64,000 nt of DNA, from positions 185,489,556 through 185,553,555 of the forward strand of contig NC_071389.1 of assembly GCF_022682495.2 (NCBI RefSeq), read 5' to 3'. Within the stretch, counting starts at the first letter, position 1, and each line of letters opens with the position of its first letter. Below the pieces are notes generated by a model, which was given only the letters and a program-made list of their open reading frames with translations, ran no database searches and had not been told where the DNA came from. Of the stretch, positions 1 to 11,715 are shown in pieces. A program made the translations under genes and the position numbers. The DNA comes from Desmodus rotundus (lineage: Eukaryota; Chordata; Mammalia; Chiroptera; Phyllostomidae).

Positions 1-349
1 ATAAACCTTCCGTATCAATGGGTTCATTGGGGTGATGTATGCAAAGTGCCCACCAGTATGTAATGGTTGGTACATAATGGGCACTTGGATAGTAGGAGAT
101 CACTTCCGTATAGTAAGTCAGTCCTCATTCCTAAGAGATTTTTACAAGCAAAACGATTAGGTCATTATCTATTTGAGTTAATATGAACTGTGTCATTTCT
201 TGAGAGTGTCTGTCAACTATAGAAATTTAAGAATTGACTCATTAAGTTATGTCAATTCATAAGTTGTTTTGAAATGTTTTAAGATAATTTAAAATATTTT
301 TAAATTGACTTTTACATTTAACTAGTTTTTCTTAAATTCAAAACTGTTT

Positions 350-515
350 TATGTGGGCTAGTTACACGGCTGGGTACAGCAGCAGCAGAACCAGTCGCCC
401 TGAGCCCAGCTGCGTTCCCGAACGGGCTGCACTCTATATCAGGGTGTCCTCTGCAACCGCCACCCCAGGAGGGCTCCAGGCACTGCAGGGGAGGGTGGGT
501 GTGATACCCCATAGA
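350..515. other. GC-rich orphan block followed by an A-tract
   Basis: About 165 bases of markedly GC-rich sequence sit abruptly inside AT-rich ACTR6 intron and are followed by an A11-type tract near 527-538. The plus strand is open across it, but the reading does not resemble a protein I know. It may be a retroposed fragment or an unfamiliar short repeat; no clear target duplication was found. Confidence 0.4.
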
Positions 516-639
516 GTCTGTTTTGACAAAAAAAAAAACCCACCAAATTTTTATATCCCTCTATCCTGTTTTATGAGAAAAAACAGATGTCATTTCCACG
601 TTAGTGGTAAAAAAATTTTAAAAAGTAAAATTTTAGAGC

Positions 640-800
640 TGTAAGAAAGGCTTACACACCATCCTGTTTAACATTCTTACTTTGTAAATAAAGAAATGAG
701 AGCTCATGAGTTGGCAAAGGCTTTACAGTGATTTAATACTGGTGAGCAGACCAAAACCCAGTTCTCTTTCAATTGAGGCAGGAGCTCTAAATAACCACTT
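640..800 (-). repeat. MIR-like relic
   Basis: The block with 'aagaaatgagagctcatgag' and 'ttggcaaaggctttacagtg' reads, in reverse, like the MIR core and its 'tcagtttcctcatctgtaaaatggg' region. It is an ancient, diverged copy. Confidence 0.45.
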
Positions 801-1138
801 TCTCCCAAGTCTTAAGTGGCAGAGTTGGAAACAAGACCCACAATCCTGACTTAATTTTAGAGTTATGTTTTAAAGCCAGAGTAAAACTTCAAAATCTACA
901 GCAGATAACAGAAGGCCTTCACCTGATCACTTAGTTCTATAGCTATCAGATAAAAGAATAAACAACCATTAGATATTGAAATGTTTTTTATCAGCATTAA
1001 TGTTCATACACTCTGTATAGAGTATGGAACATATTGAATTTTTGTCCTGCATTTTGAATGTAAGTTGTGCACATATTACAGGCCAAGGGATGCACAGAAG
1101 TAGTTTTATTCTTTATTCATCAAATCTTTATTGTACGT

Positions 1139-1203
1139 CTGCATACATACATACATACATACATACATACATAGGTGTGTGTACACACACACGTACACAC
1201 ATA
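1139..1203. repeat. Short tandem repeats (CATA)n then alternating GT/AC
   Basis: A run of about eight CATA units at 1141-1172 is followed by alternating GT and CA dinucleotides up to the left end of the mariner copy. It is a microsatellite and a likely polymorphic site. Confidence 0.9.
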
Positions 1204-1855
1204 GTCCAGAAAAAGTCCAGCCATTATTAATATAACCAAAGTGGTTTGTGTGGCATTGATGTAACCTGGCAGCCAAGGAGAGTGGACTGGAATGTGCACG
1301 CGTGAACGATGATGACTGCACTGTACTAGTCAGTGGGGGCAGTAGACACCATTGAGTGGGCATGTGTAGTGTGTGGCAGTCACATTCAAAATGACTGAGC
1401 GAGTAGAGCAATGAATCTGCATCAGATTTTGCGTTAAGCTTGAACATTTCTGCACGGAAACTGTTGGGATGATTCAGAAAGCTGCAGCTATGGGCATCTG
1501 GTGATTGGCAGCTTCATCACTACAATGTGCCTGCTCATGCATCACGAGTAGTCCAGATTTTTTGGTGAAACATCAACTCACCTAGGTGACTCAGCCCCTC
1601 TACAGCCCAGATTTGGCACCCTGTGACTTCTGGCTTTTCCCAAAACTAAAATCACCTTTGAAAGGGAAGAGATTTCACACTGTCGATGAGACTAAGGAAA
1701 ATAAGGGCTGCTGATGGCGATTGGGAGAACTGTGTGAGGTCCCAAGGTGCCTACTTTGAAGGGGACTGAGGTGTCATTGTCCTGTGTACAGTGTTTCTTG
1801 TATTTTGTATCTTCTTCAATAAATGTCTCTTTTTCATATTACATTCTGGACAGAC
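1204..1855 (+). mobile_element. Mariner-type DNA transposon, internally deleted copy A
   Basis: Starts 'gtccagaaaaagtccagcca' after TA and ends near 'ttctggacagac' before TA, fitting the imperfect terminal repeats and TA target of mariners. The middle of the transposase is missing, but the C-terminal part is readable: 'SPDLAPCDFWLF', which carries the last catalytic aspartate of the D,D(34)D set, then 'PKLKSPLKGKRF'-like sequence. A second, differently deleted copy lies at 27693-28496. The element is non-functional. Confidence 0.8.
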
Positions 1856-1860
1856 TATAT

Positions 1861-1898
1861 ACACACACAAATGTGTGTGTGTGTGTGTGTGTGTGTGT
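1861..1898. repeat. (AC)/(TG)n microsatellite
   Basis: A short AC run turns into about 13 TG units just right of mariner copy A. Confidence 0.9.
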
Positions 1899-2149
1899 TT
1901 CCCAAGGTTAGGAAATGCAATAAATACAATAAGGAAAACATTTGACTTTTTTCTTTCTCGTTTTTTAGATTTGAAACTGAATTGGGAATAGAGAACAGTA
2001 GAAATATAATTGAGCCATAACACAAAGTACAATGTTGCTTGTCAATAAAGCCAATGGAATATTTAACATGCTCTAGTTTTACTTACTGTCCACGTCCTAC
2101 CCTGTCACTGTTTATCATGCCCTGTGTTTTCTAAATGCCTCATTTATTA

Positions 2150-2335
2150 GAGGCAACAGTGTAGCAGCAAAAGCATAGACTGTGTGAAAACAGTTCCAGG
2201 TTAAACCCTAGTTCCAGACTTAATCTCTCTGAACCTCATTTGTTAAATCCATAATATAGGGATTATAATAGGTATTTATTTCATGAGTTGCTGTGTGAAT
2301 TAATGAGATGACATAAGTTTGCCACATGCGAAGAC
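2150..2335 (+). repeat. MIR-like relic
   Basis: Contains diverged forms of the MIR landmarks 'gtgtagcagcaaaagcatagac', 'aatctctctgaacctcattt' and 'aatatagggattataata' in the forward order of a MIR element. Confidence 0.6.
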
Positions 2336-2622
2336 TCAGTTATGACAGTGTTTTTTGTTTTATATATTTTTGATATTTTACTTATGTTCTTGTTTTTTAT
2401 TCGAATTCAGGGCACAGGGAAAAAATCAAAAGAATACTTACTTGTGGTGTTGACCAAGGTTATTTCTGAGTTTGCTTTAGTCCTATGAATTTATGCTTAT
2501 TTCCACACTCAAACGATTTTCCGTTGGGTAGCAATTGCTACATTTTAGTTACTAATTAATGTTTTTTGGCTTTTTAGTTCTATAAGATCATCTGGATTCA
2601 TTTATTTTATCTTTGTTTTTAG

Positions 2623-2752
2623 CCCTATTACTTACTCCTGGGAAGGTGGGAAATTGATATCAGAGAATGACGATTTTGAAGATATGGTGGTAACAAGAGA
2701 AGATTATGAAGAAAATGGACATAGCGTCTGTGAAGAGAAATTTGATATTTAA
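2623..2752 (+). CDS. ACTR6: ACTR6, last coding exon (actin-related protein 6)
   Basis: This exon encodes the C-terminal 43 residues of actin-related protein 6 plus the stop TAA at 2750-2752. The frame begins with the last base of a split codon and reads PITYSWEGGKL, then the acidic EDMVVTREDYEENGH stretch, and ends CEEKFDI. I recognise this as the ARP6 C-terminus. ARP6 is a nuclear actin-family subunit of the SRCAP remodelling complex, which deposits histone H2A.Z. The acceptor is a pyrimidine tract ending in AG at 2621-2622. The rest of the gene lies left of the window, so only the tail can be judged, and it looks intact. Position upstream of DEPDC4 and SCYL2 matches conserved mammalian gene order. 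Confidence 0.93.
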
Positions 2753-3480
2753 ATAACATCTCTGAATGAAAGGTTTTGACTGGTTGCAACAAAGGTTTAA
2801 TTTAAATGTTCTTTTTAAAGGAGGTTAAGGGCCTGTGCTCCCTTTTATCTTAAGATAAAGACTTGAACTTATGTAAATACTTTGATCCATGGGTAATTTT
2901 CAAAGGTTTCTGAGGTAGGTTATTAAGTGAACTGTAACTCGGCCCATATTTTCATTTAGGAGCTAGACCACTGTAACAATGCTACGTTGTTTCTGAGAGT
3001 AGGTTATCTTACATTAGAAGATGAAAGAGTGAATGCGTTTTAAGTTTCATTCTTCATAGCTGAAAGCTGAAACTTAAGTGTCTCACTGGTCAGTTTTCCT
3101 TTGGAGGTAATTTTGTGTGACTTGGACTAGGCATTGGCCAGTGTTTTCAGTCTGATATGATTTCTCTCTTTTAGAACCAAGTATTTTACTTTAAAGTTGT
3201 CATTTTTATTTGCATATACTGAAGCTGGGAAGACCAATCATATGTGGGTTTGATGTTTATTTTTTACTTAGAGTAAGTTTGAAAGGGTAGAGACTAAAGC
3301 CTATTTACTGAAGTGTTTTTGGTCACTACTGTATCGGCAGAAACATATTATTTCACTCATAAAAATACTGTACCATTTTTGGGGATGAAACTAAATTTGA
3401 AGTTAACCTGGGGTTGTTCAAAAACGTTATACAAATGTTAGTGTTTAGTTTTAAAAACTCTTACGTAATCTACAGTATGT
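2753..3480 (+). other. ACTR6: ACTR6 3'UTR and immediate downstream DNA
   Basis: AT-rich non-coding sequence follows the ACTR6 stop codon without an obvious repeat until the SINE at 3655. I see no unambiguous AATAAA signal in the first 700 bases, so the 3' end of the transcript is not placed. Confidence 0.45.
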
Positions 3481-3654
3481 AAGGTGGTAAAGGCTATGGC
3501 TTGCCAACGTGCGGAAGTAGCTTACAGTGACATTAACGAATGGGGCAGGTAGGCTCCTTTGATTGCAAACAGTGAAAACTCCTGAGGGCTATCCTAAGCA
3601 AAACAACATTTATCAGCAGGACAGAGAACAGCTCATAAAATCTAAGAAAAAGCT

Positions 3655-3884
3655 GGGCTACCCTGACTGTGTCTCAGTGGATTGGGTGTCGTCCTGCAAA
3701 CTGAAAGGTAGCCTGTTCGACTCCCGGTCAGGGCACAGACCTGGGTTGCGGGCCAGGTCCCCAGTTCAGGGTGTTCGTGAGGCAACTGATTGATGTCTCT
3801 GTCTTGTATCAATGTTTCTGTCCCTCTCTTCCTCCCTCCTTTCCCCTCTCTAAAAATAAATAAATAAAAATTTTTAAAAAATAA
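3655..3884 (+). mobile_element. VES SINE (bat tRNA-derived), full length
   Basis: Begins with the VES head (a diverged 'ctgactgtgtctcagtggatt'), has a B-box-like 'gttcgactcccggtcagggc' and ends in CT-rich sequence plus (TAAA)n. A perfect 11-bp target duplication, aagaaaaagct, flanks it at 3644-3654 and 3885-3895. It is the only VES copy in the window in the plus orientation. Confidence 0.92.
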
Positions 3885-4689
3885 AAGAAAAAGCTAGACC
3901 AACAGCCTTAAGAATAAAAACTAGATAAACTTTGGCATCTACGTTATAGAAAGTAGGGGGCAATCCATATAGAGCCTTGCCATCAAAATATCTCAGCTTC
4001 TGTATTTTCTGTTTGGCCTTGTGCTCAATAATCAAATTCTACCAATCTTTTTTCTCAAGTTAGGATCATGCATAAACCTCATATTTTCAGGGACTTTGAC
4101 AGTCTTACTAAGACCACCTAGAGTGAAAGCAAGAAGTTTCCCAAAGGAAAATTAATGTGAAGAGACAGATGTTGGGAAGACTGAAAGCGCTGTGTACAAC
4201 AATTATATATTGGGTTACCTTGGGTTAGGGCCAGGTCTCTCCTTCCTAGACCTAGGTTGGTTGTCATTACAGAGTTGCAGATGCGGTGTGTTTGTCTGAT
4301 ACCCAGTTATTGTAACTTGTGGACAGTGTAGCAAAAAGATGCTGCTGGTAGAAAAGAAGCTTTTTCAACCATACATTGTAAGAGTGCTAGAATTTCAAGG
4401 TGATGTGGTTAGAGGTAAAATGATAAGCCCTCATTTACAGGGTTTTTCTTGACTTGTTAGTATCTCATCTGGGACGGGCAGAATACTATCATTACCAACC
4501 AGATGTTTACCTGTGCGGAATTGGGGCATTCCTCAAAGCTGCATTCCCAAAACACGCCCTCGCCTGAAGTCTTCTGTTATGTTCTACTGAGAATGATGCA
4601 TGTGTGTTCACATCCTTACTATAGTATGCTGTGATTTCTGTATATAGTGTAGGTCTCCTAGTATTCCTTTTTGAGACCACAAAAATTCA

Positions 4690-4850
4690 TTAAAAAAAAA
4701 ATCTTCACCCAAGGATAGTTCCATTGATTTTGGAGAGACAGGAAGGTAAAGGGAGAGAAACATTGATGTGGGAAATATCAATCGGTTGTCTCCCACATGT
4801 GCCCCAACTGGGGATCAAACCCACAACCTAGGTATGTGTCCTGACTTGTC
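4690..4850 (-). mobile_element. VES-related SINE, partial
   Basis: The 'cccaaggatagtt' start, 'ttttggagagacagg' tract, 'gagaaacattgatgtgggaa' and 'ggggatcaaacccacaacct' correspond to the reverse of a VES-family SINE. It is the same variant as 49345-49517. The tRNA-like head is incomplete. Confidence 0.75.
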
Positions 4851-5008
4851 CTTATTTGAGGAGTGCTTACCACCACCAGAGAGGCACCAAATCCAACAAA
4901 CAATAGTAACCCCTAGGGAGTAAAATAAGCAAAAGAAACTTTACAAGTAATAATCTCTAAGAGACTGGTGGAGGAATTGGATGAATTATAACAAGAACAG
5001 GTTGCTAT

Positions 5009-5485
5009 TGTAACAGTGGGGAATTGTAACCCACCCCACCATTCTTTTGACATTGTTTCTGTAAATGCTGACTCTAATAAGTAGCCTGTAGATAAATAGC
5101 ATGTTTATATAAGGATCCTAGGAACTAACTTCAAAAGATACAGTCTCTGACCTTCAGGCATCCAAGCTCCAAGCCATTTGCTGACTTTCACTTTTGGAGA
5201 CTGGATGACGCACACCGGACCGTCACTTATCTTATCAGAATGGGCTGTACACATCTGCATGTAGAGAACTTTTTAACCTCCTCGCTTGATCTCTTTGTTC
5301 TGCTTCCCCTCTCCCTCCTTGTAAAAACCTCTGCCTGCACTGATATGTCGACACAGGTATTGAGACATGAGTCCTCCATGTTCCAGAAAGCTGGCATCTG
5401 AATAAAGCCTTTTCCTTTACATGAGCACCTGTCTCACAAGTTTGGCATTCATAGCAGCAGGAAGCCAGACCCGCATTCAGTTACA
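5009..5485 (+). mobile_element. Solo LTR of an endogenous retrovirus
   Basis: A 477-bp block starts TGTAAC and ends GTTACA, a perfect 6-bp inverted terminus, and is bordered by a 4-bp direct repeat 'ctat' at 5005-5008 and 5486-5489. A polyadenylation signal AATAAA lies at 5401-5406. These are the marks of a solitary long terminal repeat left by recombination; four-base duplications are typical of gamma-type (class I) elements. No gag, pol or env reading frame accompanies it. Confidence 0.8.
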
Positions 5486-6093
5486 CTATAACAGATTGTA
5501 GAAATTGAAAGTAGGGATTACTTATGCTTAATTGATGGGTTGAATAGCAGAATAGACACTACTAGACTGAAAAATAGAAAGCTGAGCGAATTTTCCCAGA
5601 ATGTAGCACAATTGGGCAAGGACTGGGATTGCTGGGGAAGGAGGCTGATGAATATCCACAGTATTGGTTACGCTGTCCACCTGGAGCCGCCTTTGTAGAA
5701 GAGGACTTTGACGAGCTCCCACACAGAACACAAGTACCCTTGCACTTGGGGCTTATTCTGAGACGCCCATTCACATACTTCTTTCCTAAAGCTTCTAGTT
5801 CCCAGGCTTCTTGTCTTTAGTTGTCAAGTCTCTGATCCCTCAATTAACCCATTAGCCATCATTGCCAGCCATATTTTCAGGGAAACTGAACAACTGGAAA
5901 CGCTGCCCTCAGGTTTGCTCCCTGGGGTCATTTCCCTTCCCACTGTTGGTCAGGCATGCACAGCAACATGCCATGGTCAAGCGGAAGTGGTGTACACAAG
6001 TTGGGACTCAGGTTGGACAAGTCAATTGCATGATCTTGCACTCAGAGTTCTTACTCATACTGCACTATTTACGTTTCCCTCAATTCACACCTG

Positions 6094-6115
6094 TGACATC
6101 ATGGAGGTGATGTCA
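6094..6115. repeat. Perfect 8+6+8 inverted repeat of TGACATCA
   Basis: TGACATCA at 6094-6101 and its reverse complement at 6108-6115 are separated by six bases. The half-site resembles a CRE-like sequence. No nearby promoter is evident. Confidence 0.85.
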
Positions 6116-7464
6116 TAGAGGTTCCCTAATACCACAGAGAGAGAATTCAAACCTGGCTTGTAGGTGGTTCTGCGTGAAATGGCTGGCACTAGCCACAAGT
6201 GGAGTGTTGGCATAGATCAAATATTGAATTCTACCTCTGTGAGAGAATCAATTAGACAACAAAGAGTTGCCTAATAGTGTCGCTGATGACAGAATTGTCA
6301 AGGGACAGGGTTGGAGCTACAAGACCAACTTTCTGGTTTTTATGTTCAAAAATCTTCCTAGCACACAAGCAATTGCATAGTAAAAGCACCTCCAATTTCA
6401 CTTGTAGAGCACACAGGAGGAAAGATTTCCAGAAAAAAAGGTCTCAAGAATGTCTTTCAATCTCGACCATCATGTATATAAATTATATGAGAGAAAAGTT
6501 TTGTCTCAACATTTATTTCTTTGAGTTAGAAAATCTTTTTACCTGGATAGTACCTGAGAATGAATAATCTAAGAAGATTCAGCAGTAATAAGCACTATGA
6601 ATCAGGCTGTTAGTTCTCACAGAAATTTACTGAGTATTATAACAGGAGGTAAGCTGTGCAATGAGCAGAGCTGGATTTTATTTATACAGGGAAAAAAATA
6701 GTTTGCACAGAATAAGTCCTTCAAAAGGTTTAGCCTAAAATTGAATGACAATACCTTTGGGAATTCTATTTAAGCCAAATAACTGTAATTTATGGAGCTG
6801 TCACTAGGTGGAGTGGCACTTCTCGGTTAGGAATTAATGCCTCAACCTTCAAAAATCATTCAGTAGAAGACATTTTTTTCTTTGTTAACAAGTTCAATAG
6901 AATAGTGGTGTATGTTGATGAAAATAAGCCACATTAGGAAATGTCATAGGAAATGTCATTCAATTTAAATAGTGATAAGTCATTTCAAGTATTGCTGAGC
7001 AACCCTAACTTCTAGTAATTCTACTGTTTCTAAATTGGATTTTACCTTAATCTAGGGTACTCAGTTGCTAACAGTTTCCTTTCTGAACCCAAACAGGTCA
7101 TTGGTAAATCCAGGTCTCTGACTCCAGAGCCTATTCTCTTATTGTCTACCACACTGCCTGCTCTCCCTCTTACCTTTGATATTTCTGGCGCAGTCTTACA
7201 AATACAAACCTATGCGTGTATATTGTTATTCTAGAGATGGAAAGCAAAACTGAGGCTCAGAGGGAAGATATTTCCTTAAGGTTATATATAATCTTCTAAT
7301 CATCAGATCCAAGGACATGGTAATATACTTAATGAACTCCTCAAAGTGCCAGCCATTCATAGTGATGGGGAGAAATTCCCCACCCGACTTACACAGAACA
7401 TTAAATAGCAATTTTCCTAATAAGGAGACTCTTCACCCACATACCTCCAGTTGAGAGAGAAGGA

Positions 7465-7540
7465 TTGGGGGGGAGAGAGGAAGGAGGAAGGGAGGGAGGG
7501 AGGAAGAGAAAGGAAAGGAGGGAAGAAAGAAGAAAGCCAT
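7465..7540. repeat. Purine-rich (GGGA/GGAA)n tract
   Basis: Low-complexity run of GGAGG, GGAAG and GAAAG units with almost no pyrimidines on the plus strand. Confidence 0.9.
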
Positions 7541-8329
7541 AAAATACTCTATGGACTAAAGAAGAATTAGAGAAGGCAAAATCATGGTTTTAGATACTCA
7601 TGAATTTTAAATTTGTGGATTTTAAAATCTACTTTCTAAGTCTTACCCTATTTAGATGATTCACAGTGTTTAAGTTATAGTAGCCTAAGGGGGTAGCTTA
7701 AAAATAATATATGCTAAGGAAAGTGCATGTTTTCTCTAGGGAACTCATGTATGAAATGCTCCTTTTCTGTGAAAAAAAAAATTCTAAAGATATTAAGTAT
7801 ACCAGATCGCTAATAGCACATCTAATACATGACTTCAGCAGCATTCCCTTTTAAAGTTAAAAACTTGCCTAAGATTTTTTTTGAAGATTTCTCTTTGCCA
7901 CTTCTGAATATATAGTGTATAGTAGTATTAACTGTGGTCGCCATGCTGTACATTACATCCTGAGGACTAATTTATAACTAAGTTTGTACCCTTGACCACC
8001 TTCCTCAACATTTTAAGTATGATCACACTTACAATGCTTGGAGGCTGACCTGCCCCTGAAGTGTAAGTATGGTAGTTTGAGAAAACCACCAGAGATTTGT
8101 TTACAGTTACAAATTGTAGTTTTTCTGCCATGGAAACATTAACGCAAAGCTTCCCAACAGTGATTTTGAAATTCCTTAAAAAAAAAAAATACTCCTTACC
8201 CCTCCAATATTCCTTTACTCCAATTGCCCTCCTCCTCTTCCAGGCAAACCCTTGGTCCTGTGCCCTTGAACCCATTTCCTTCTGTGTCCTCCAGGACCTG
8301 GCTCCATCAGGCATCTCTTTTTGCCTTCA

Positions 8330-9815
8330 ATATCCCCTTTATTCTGCTGTGTTCTTCTCAGTAGAAGAGTGTGCTCCAATCTCTGGCTTGACTTAGTATT
8401 GCTCCAGTAATTGGTCAATTTCTCTCGTGCCCTTTTTATCATAGATCCACTCTTGACCTCTTTATCCATTCATTCCTTTTCATCCCTCTGCATCCTGGCT
8501 TCTGCCTCTCAAGCTACGAAATCCGCTCTCACTAACTGGCTCCTGATAGTAAGTGGCAGTCCTAATTTTCCGCCACATGGAATCCTACTTCTTAAAATGG
8601 TATATTTCCTTGGCGTCGTGAGCACAACATCACCTAATTCCCCTCCTAACATTTCATTTTTGTCTCATTCATAGATTCCTATTTACCTAACCCTTGACGA
8701 TTAGTGCCCCTTAATGTATTATCCTTGGACCTCTTATTTTACTCAACATACTCTAAATAACCTCAGTTTTCACATGCTCCCAGGTATTTAGCTTTAGCTC
8801 ATATTTCTCCTGAGCTTCAAAATTGTACATCCAGCTTCCTCGCAGAAACTGTTGACTAGGATGTCCCACACGTATCAAAACACCAAAACAGATGCAGTCA
8901 GTCATCTCCGTAAACATTAAACATGTTCCTTTTCCTGTATCTGAATTGGTGGCAGTCACCCCACCTGGAAACTTGAGAGTCATCTTTGAGTCACCTCTCT
9001 CCCCCGACCCCCAGATACAATCAGGTGTTGCCTATTTTACTTCCTAAATATCTCTCCAACCTGTTCCCTCCTCTTCATTCCTCTCACCTCTGCCACACTA
9101 CAGGCCTGCATCACTTCTCACTTGGACCATTGTGGCAGCCTCCTAATTAAGAACTCTGCCTCCAGTTCCACTGGTCAGCCTTCCTCCAAACTACAGCTAA
9201 GCATGCTCTACCTAAAATAAAAACCTGCACGTATCGCTTCCTTAAAAATAACTTTCAGTGCTTCCCAACTGCCTCATGAATCGTCAGGTGCTGAATAAGG
9301 CCCTTCATGACCTGACATCTATCTATTTATCTAGCTTCAGTTCCTGGCAACCCCTTGGCTAGTTTCCAGCACTTACCTATTTTTGCTCACAATGTTGTTT
9401 GTGTCCAAGATACCCTTCCCTTCACTACTTTTTGGGTTTACCCAGCATTTACTAATTCTTTAAGGCTGGGACTAAGCATTAGCCCTTCCACAAGCCCAGC
9501 CTGATTGCCTCAAACGAGATCAGGTAATTCTCCTCCAGGCTTCCATAACCACCTCTGGCTAGAACGTATGCCTATTCTGTGTATTGTGATTGCTTTATCA
9601 TGGTTGTCTCTCTCCTACATCAGCTCTTTCACTGACTTAATTTGTTCAAAAAATATCCAGAAACATCTCTATGCCAGTCACTTTCAACGTTGGAACATGA
9701 AGTTATTGCAAGCAGAGGCATTATCTTACACATCTTAGTATTTTTTGGTGTTTATACAAAGTCTGACACAGTAAATATTCAAAAACTATTTGGTGAATAA
9801 TTGAATGGATGAATA
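8330..9815 (+). repeat. Ancient LINE-2 relic, diverged
   Basis: Phrases such as 'ccttcatgacctgacatct', 'tcctccaggcttccataacc' and the terminal 'cagtaaatattcaaaaacta...tggtgaataattgaatgg' match the order of an L2 3' portion. Open frames seen here are short and not gene-like. Confidence 0.6.
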
Positions 9816-10509
9816 TTTGATATCAGGAGCATTTTACATTGACACTTGAATTTCAAGTAATCAATTACTTGAATTACTCAATTATAATGAACTACTTGAT
9901 AATTCAAGTATGGGGAAAAGTGCATACATCACAAAACACACAGATGATTTAAAAATTCATTAAGTTCTGTATTGATGTATTGCACCAATTTTACTGAATG
10001 AGGGATAAACGTCAAGAAGAGACAAAATAGTTAAGCTATTTAGGGAAAAATACCAGGTAACTCTTCATTTTTAAGTGCTTGTAGCACAGGGCACTGTGCA
10101 AAGCACTTATATTCATTATCTCTCTTTAAAGCATATTGTTGAATGGCAATAAATATTAAAATGCCTACAACCCCTTGATTTTTCTCAAAAGCCAAAAGTA
10201 ATAAAAAATTGAATGTGAAAAGCTAATATAGTAATGGCAGCCAAATAAAGTTTGTGTTGAAGTTAGTCAGACGGGATCAAATTACTCCAGAAAGATTCCT
10301 GATACTCGGTTCAGAATACTTAGTATCATGTTTAATTGCATCGAGTAGACAGGATGCGTGTGGTTGTCATAGGCCCTGTTTTCAAGGAAGGGCATGAGAG
10401 AAAATAGCATATATTAGCCACGAAAGTCCAAGCAATTCAGGGAAATAAATGTATGCCCTATTCTGTGAATGCCTTAGAAATCTTTTTTTAAAGGAAAAAA
10501 TGCCACTTA

Positions 10510-10680
10510 CTCTTCTAGTTGGCCAGGTTAATTTCTCTAAGCTTCAGTTACCTTACATATAAAATGGGATAATGATAATACACAGTAGATTGTTGTATAG
10601 AATTAAAACTTTCATAAACTCATGTTAGTGCTCAGCACAGTGTCTGACACATAGTAGGGCTCAATATTAGTGTCAACTAA
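10510..10680 (+). repeat. MIR-like relic
   Basis: Carries 'taaaatgggataatgataat' and 'ctcagcacagtgtctgacac' followed by 'atagtagggctcaatatta', in the order found in MIR elements. Confidence 0.65.
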
Positions 10681-11499
10681 TATTAAACCTTAGTAATGTT
10701 GAATACTTAAATGATAATTTAAGTATTTATGATTGTATAATATCAGTATAAATATTAAATATTTACCCTATGAAGTAGTTGCTATTATTATCCCTTTTTT
10801 GTAAGGGAGGAAGCTGAGGCATAAAGAGGTTAAATTTGTATTGAAACTATTTTATTAAAGTTCAAGGAAATCCTAAATAAAGGAACAGAACAATTGTCGT
10901 AAGACACTGAGTGAAAAAAATCATGAAGTGTATTCAACTGCAGGTCAAGCTCCCCCTCTATAAAACTCGGTCATTTCTCACGAGAGAGGAGAGAAGGGAA
11001 GAGGGAATGAAAAACAATAGGAAGACTCTGAGTGAGTCAGAAAGAAAGACAACAGAGGGTGCAGGAGCAAGGAGGCGGCAGATGGGCAGGTAATAAGATG
11101 AAAGGGAAGTGGGACTTGGGAGCAGCAATGAGAGAGAAAATGTTCACCTTTTTAGAAGAAAGGTAATCAAACAAAGGGTTCCAAAAAGAACTAGAGAAGA
11201 ACTGCTCTGGAGAAATTAAAAAATAGCCTCAATGTAACCACCTTTTAAGACATTATATATTTATTACATCCTCACCCTAGGCTTCCATCCAGCTTACTTG
11301 GCTATAACAGTCACTGATACAGAAGGAACAAGTGTGAATCAATACCTGATATGGCACGCAAGTCTTCTGCATGTAGAAACTTCTTCAGTTTCTTACTAAC
11401 CAGGTCCAGTAAAGTAACGGGTGTCTACATAAAATCAGGTATTTTCAAATATCTAATATGAATTTTTTTCTAGCCCAGAACCTAACATAGAAAAAAACT

Positions 11500-11715
11500 T
11501 TATTTATTTTTTAGATTTTATTTATTTGTTTTTAGACAGAGGGGAAGGGCGAGAGAAAGAGAGGGAGAGAAACATCAATGTATGGTTGCCTCTCATATGC
11601 CCCCTACTGGAGCCCTGGCCCGAAACCCAGGCATGTGCCCTGATTGGGAATCCAACCTGCTACTGTTTGGTTTGCAGGGTGGTGCTCAATCCACTGAGCC
11701 ACACCAGCCAGGGCT
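11500..11715 (-). mobile_element. VES SINE, near full length
   Basis: Reads on the minus strand from 'gccctggctggtgtggctca' at about 11695-11715 through the tRNA-like body to a GA-rich tract and T-rich (reverse A-rich) end. Confidence 0.92.

Larger units (their letters stand above)
1..2622 (+). other. ACTR6: ACTR6 last intron (3' part)
   Basis: No coding exon is recognised here. The stretch ends in a pyrimidine-rich acceptor with AG at 2621-2622. It contains a GC-rich orphan block (about 350-515), a reverse-strand MIR-like relic (about 640-800), short tandem repeats, a deleted mariner copy (1204-1855) and a forward MIR-like relic (2150-2335). Assignment to ACTR6 rests on the exon that follows. 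Confidence 0.75.

Noticed and set aside
1106..1447. Open frames over mariner copy A and the microsatellite
   Set aside because: Repeat-derived: opposite strand to the transposase and includes the CATA/GT microsatellite.
3655..3760. tRNA-like A and B box sequences in VES heads
   Set aside because: They are the tRNA-derived promoter of a SINE and lack a foldable mature tRNA; not tRNA genes.
5528..6567. Cluster of short overlapping open frames right of the solo LTR
   Set aside because: I considered remnants of a retroviral interior, but no motif of any retroviral protein is visible and the LTR already has its target duplication on both sides.
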